In this document: piece after piece, positions 60,428 to 64,000 of the stretch
Numbering within the stretch: position 1 is the first letter of the stretch
Layout: each line of letters begins with the position of its first letter
Assembly: GCA_009192285.1 (NCBI GenBank)
Contig: WBVU01000010.1
Span: 1,548,111 to 1,612,110, forward strand
Direction: 5' to 3'
Length of the DNA: 64,000 bases
From: Morchella semilibera
Taxonomy: Eukaryota > Ascomycota > Pezizomycetes > Pezizales > Morchellaceae
Made by a program: the position numbers and the translations under genes
Notes under the pieces: generated by a model
What the model saw: only the letters and a program-made list of their open reading frames with translations
The model's database searches: none
Told to the model about the DNA's origin: nothing

Positions 60428-62409
60428 GCTCCAATTGCTGAACCGGTGCCCGAACAAGCACCCCCACGTCACGAGACTATCGACTCGATAGCCTCAGATG
60501 CTGCAATTCCAGTTGAGAAGGGTGATATCGGTGCATTACTTGTGGAGAGGCTACAAGCCTGGAAGCATGCTGTTGGATACCTAGAGGCATATGTCGGATC
60601 TACAGAAAAGATCCATAAAGAGCTTGCGAAGGAATACGAGAAGGTGTTAAAAGTAGGTTTTTTTTCCCTCCCCCCCCCCCCTTTCTTTTTTGTTGCACTA
60701 CGGTGCCAAGGGTAAGTGAGTAGAACGTAGCAACGTAAATCGCACCGCCGCGTTCTACTCACTTACCCTTAACACCGGAGTACTTAGTTTTAGGAACCCT
60801 TGCTAATTACCTCTAGACTGTTTCTGAGCCATTGAGGGAGGGGAATCACTTTGGTATATAAAATATGTGGAGTCTGAAATTTTGAAGGTACAACTGGCTA
60901 ATCTTTGATGAAATGAGTAAAGACCAAGAGGTTGGCGGCATTGCTAGCTTTTTCGAAAACATTCGTACAAACACTCAGGCGATATCTCACTCCCATACCG
61001 AAACTGAAAAGGCTCTAAAGCTTGCGGTCCTCCCTATATTAGAAGGGCTCCACCGCGAAATCAAGGAAAGGGCCAAAGTAGTGCGTGCCGCCTCTGATAA
61101 AGGCTTAAAAGCCGTCACCAAGGCACGAAATAACACTCAAAACCATATTGAACTTCTTGGGCAACATGCCTCTTCTTTTGACTCTGTCGGCTCTCATGCG
61201 CAAACTTCTGGGGGATGCATATCCATATCCCCGGAACCCACAGTCATAACTCCAGTGGCAAACCAAAACCAGACAGTGATCCATATGTCCTCAAGAGGGG
61301 TATCCTGCACAGGCTGCACAAGCAAGTCCTTGAGGAGAATTCCAATCGACAAGAGCTCCTCTCTATACAGAACAACATGCAGCAGTTCGAGACGCATATT
61401 ATACAAACTGTCCAACAGGCCATGGCAGAATTTTATAAACATGTTGGGAATCAAGAAGACAAGCAAAAGGCGCTGTACGGTGATATAGTTGGTACGTTAC
61501 CCGAATACTACGCTGCCATAATGGGAGGCCAGGAATTAATAATTATCAACAGGAGCTGTTCAGAAACTTCCATTAGAACTTGAATGGAATGGTTTCATGA
61601 AAAGGAATAGTGATGTTCTGATAGACCCAAGTCTCCCGTCCAGATCAGTAGACCAGATTCAATTCCCAAATATGGACCACAAGAGCGCCAAGGCATTAGT
61701 AGAAGGTCCCTTACAGAGGAAGGGGGAAGATCATGAGAAGCTACAGCACCGGTTACTGGGTTGTTACTCCGAGTAAATATTTACATGAGTTTAAGGATAA
61801 CGATGTAGGTATTAAATTTAAACAAACGACCACCACCCCAGATAGGCTAACCTTCCAAATGTGAAACAGAACTTTAGTAAGGAGCCGGAGCCGGAGACAA
61901 GTCTTTATTTACCTGATTGTACAATTGGCGCGTTGTCTAAGGAACCGGATGGTAAATTCATCATCTCTGGAAAGGAAATTGGAGGAGCTCTCAAGGTAAC
62001 ATCTATATTCCTTACTTAAGTGGCACCAATGCTTAATATCACCGGCTGGATAGGGATTTACCAAGCATGACTTTGCTTTCAAAGCTACTTCACACGCGGA
62101 GGTATTTTCATCTCTTCCTACGAGTATAGGGTATTCAATAACTCAACCGTCTAGGGCGCCAAATGGCACGAAATTATCTCGCAATGCGCTGGTCTAACAA
62201 CTAATGAGACTCCAATTACGAGCCCTATATCGCCCAGTACTGCAGGAGCTAGTGAGGAATTGACTGGTATGCCACCACCAAGCTATTCTCGCACGAGCTC
62301 TCAAGAAGCGGGCACTACAAAAACTGCGGACATGCCTGTCGGGAGTGGAGACGGAGCTGAATCTGCTGCCGCGGATGTACCAATTACTCCGGTAGCCACG
62401 AAAACTTGA
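60428..62409 (+). CDS. SLM1: Slm1-like PH-domain protein (TORC2/phosphoinositide effector), apparently frame-broken, 5' end not resolved
   Basis: Exons: 60428-60652, 60817-60853, 60923-61491, 61553-61804, 61870-61995, 62054-62101 and 62155-62409. The BAR-like helical region reads LLVERLQAWKHAVGYLEAYV, EVGGIASFFENIRTNTQ, LPILEGLHREIKERAKVVRA, HIELLGQHASSFDSVG. The PH-domain part reads VEGPLQRKG, STGYWVVTPSKYLHEFKDND, TSLYLPDCTIGALSKEP, KHDFAFKATSHAE, GAKWHEIISQC. The order is that of yeast Slm1/Slm2 (eisosome and TORC2 signalling, PI(4,5)P2 binding). Two frame changes interrupt it: between FDSVG and GKPKPDSDPYVLKRG (61190-61240; no GT-AG intron in correct phase found), and at a five-G run (61722-61726), where four G would keep frame. 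Both lie near G5 runs, so assembly error or a recent pseudogene are both possible. A fold-back element sits in the first intron. The upstream start exon was not found. Confidence 0.88.
60700..60781. mobile_element. Fold-back miniature element, copy 2, inside an intron of the Slm1-like gene
   Basis: Perfect 20-bp arms at 60708-60727 and 60751-60770 around a 23-bp loop, identical in the arms to the element at 17021-17100. Its loop matches that copy's reverse complement except for three positions in the loop (C to T and G to A). It lies within the intron 60653-60816, between a C-rich tract and the acceptor CTCTAG, and does not disturb the reading frame. Confidence 0.85.
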
Positions 62410-63727
62410 AGATGAGTTGTTGGCAAACCATGTGCGTGTGAAGAGTAGTTAGTCTAGCTGTATTAGAAATATTCCCTAGTAGTATACAGTGGATTTCTTT
62501 TGGAATTAGCGCTACGCTATCTATATGTAGTTCTAAATAATACTGTCCCTAAATTATACAATCTCGCATATATATCAAGTCCTCTCTTTCCCACTCCATG
62601 GGCAGTACACCTAGGGAAAGGTGTACTACTTAACTAACAATAGCCGTCGTGTACTTGGAATTCCCATGTGCCCCTTGATAGGCATTTACATAAATGGTGC
62701 CAAGAAAGACACAGGCTACCTACATGTAGTCTAGTGAACTCCGGTGGTATCGCTCACGATATAACCAATGAGTTTCTGGACATTCAACGCTTTATACCGC
62801 CCAATGATAACTTATAGAGCCAGCTCGGGCTGAAGCTAGTCATATCCTTGCGCATGGAAAGCGTGGGCATGCCGGCAAGTTATCAAGGGATGGTTCCGGC
62901 CCGATGTTTTTGAGCTATCAAGGTGCTAGATGTAGGTATCCGGCTACCACCATTACACACGCCCCCACCACACACCCCCACCCCCACCCTCCCCCCTAGC
63001 TACCCCCACCTACCTCCTTATATTCGCATCTTACGCTGCTAGAGCGGCCAAGCAGTTATATTTACCACGTCTGGTATCCATCCATGGTCTTCTATCACCC
63101 AATACAGCAGTCTCATCTACTCACCTCAGCTAAGGCACTCACCAATAAGTCGTTATTAATTATACCAATAGGTCCGGTAAGTGTGATGCCACAGATCAAA
63201 CTTGGCGCATATATCAATCGAGACCAAGTCTCACCTCAAATACGTGTATAACATATACGGGATTATACATGCGCACGCGGGATGACGGTGGGACATACAT
63301 GTAGAGTAGTCGCAAACTTATATGTGGTTCTATTGGGAATCACGAGTGATCTCTCATGATGCGCTGAGTACCAACACTATATCAACCAACCATTACATGG
63401 ACTCTTTGCCAAGCCGCAAGCGGCTGAGGAAATACATAATACCAGACAGCAGATTCCGGTTTTTGGAGTGTGATTAATTCAATTGAGGCACCGTACCCGT
63501 CCAAAGAGTATCACCAGATTAAAGAGAACTTCTCTACAGGTTAGAACTGGCATAGGTTCCTGTAGGTCCTGGGGATAGTGTTTCCCTGATAGAAGCTTCT
63601 ATTATGTGAGTCTACTTTGATACATGTATTCACAAGACATTCTAACAGGCCGATACTAAAAGGAATATATAATCCTTGACTAGTGCTCGGGATTAGTTCT
63701 TTCGCAGCTCCTATTGGAGTAGGTTTA
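62410..63727. other. Convergent intergenic region, 1.3 kb
   Basis: No supported gene. It holds a small hairpin (AGTACACCT / AGGTGTACT) near 62606-62630, TACATGTA palindromes at 62721, 63296 and 63621, and a C/A-rich tract (62955-63015). Confidence 0.5.
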
Positions 63728-64000
63728 CTAAACAATGTGCACATCTAGAACAGCGCTCATTCCACCCTTCACTACTTCAACTGCCTCCACAAGTAACTTC
63801 TCCATTTCTTCAATGTTATGGGCAGTTCCTGCCCAAACCTGACCGCCTGCCGCTGCTTTTGCAATCCCGGCCTGTTGATATTATTGTTAGTGCTGCCCTC
63901 CCCTAAATCTAGGAAGTATTCCTGGAAACATACATAATCTGGCGAAGGCCTAAAAGAAATGTTCAATTCTTCATTGGTTGCGTGAGCTGCATACCCATCG
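63728..64000 (-). CDS. Thiamine-diphosphate-dependent enzyme, acetolactate synthase-like (3' end only)
   Basis: Two exons on the minus strand: from beyond 64000 to 63934, and 63871-63728, with intron GTATGT...AACAG. The read end is GYAAHATNEELNISFRPSPDY, then AGIAKAAAGGQVWAGTAHNI, EEMEKLLVEAVEVVKGGMSA, VLDVHIV and a stop. This matches the C-terminal end of fungal ThDP enzymes of the acetolactate synthase/benzoylformate decarboxylase group (TPP-binding C domain; the NEE..I.F.P..DY segment followed by a Val/Glu-rich final helix). The catalytic parts lie outside the window, so the substrate cannot be named. Confidence 0.75.

Noticed and set aside
1-64000. CRISPR array, operon structure or bacterial-type regulatory sites
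   Set aside because: The window is eukaryotic (spliced fungal genes); no spaced direct-repeat array is present.

Overview
This window is nuclear DNA of a filamentous ascomycete (Pezizomycotina). The evidence is the gene set (CreC, CreD, Rgt1-like Zn2Cys6 factor, copper-fist factor, Zds1, Slm1, Bye1, Miro/Gem1), short GT-AG introns of about 50-170 bp, pyrimidine-rich leaders and long intergenic tracts full of microsatellites and homopolymers. Intron density is high: the Miro gene needs 16 exons, two of only 26 and 31 nt. This, with the gene-poor layout (16 genes in 64 kb), suggests an early-diverging, intron-rich lineage such as Pezizomycetes or Orbiliomycetes. That placement is inference.

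Layout. 0-4.2 kb: 5' part of a WW-domain splicing factor (minus), divergent from proteasome alpha-3 (plus), then an F-box gene (minus). 4.2-13.8 kb: mostly non-coding, with one small conserved Cys/His protein at 7.7 kb. 13.8-16.4 kb: a secreted, cysteine-rich, probably GPI-anchored protein and a decayed 2-oxoglutarate/Fe(II) oxygenase gene. 18.9-24.1 kb: Bye1-like PHD/TFIIS/SPOC factor, divergent from a ZNF830/CCDC16-like protein that lacks its zinc finger. 27.5-29.3 kb: copper-fist transcription factor. 34.7-37.5 kb: Rgt1-like glucose regulator behind a 5.4-kb upstream region. 40.1-42.9 kb: Zds1-like protein. 45.7-48.5 kb: Miro/Gem1. 49.9-52.4 kb: CreC, followed on the same strand at 54.5-56.7 kb by CreD. 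60.4-62.4 kb: Slm1-like PH protein with two apparent frame breaks and a fold-back element in an intron. 63.7 kb to the end: 3' end of a thiamine-diphosphate enzyme (minus).

How the genes fit together. CreC (WD40 partner of the deubiquitinase CreB) and CreD (PPxY arrestin that recruits the Nedd4-type ligase) belong to the same ubiquitin-based carbon catabolite control known from Aspergillus, and here they are direct neighbours. The Rgt1-like regulator 13 kb upstream also concerns glucose response. The other genes are housekeeping or regulatory with no evident pathway link.

Main unexplained signal. The 8-bp palindrome TACATGTA occurs about 40 times by eye, where about one is expected by chance. 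Every copy found lies between genes; none was seen in an exon or an intron. A short fold-back element (two copies, perfect 20-bp arms) and a cluster of TA-flanked pogo-like miniature elements at 59.1-59.9 kb are further repeat structures. No tRNA, rRNA, CRISPR array or long retroelement was recognised.
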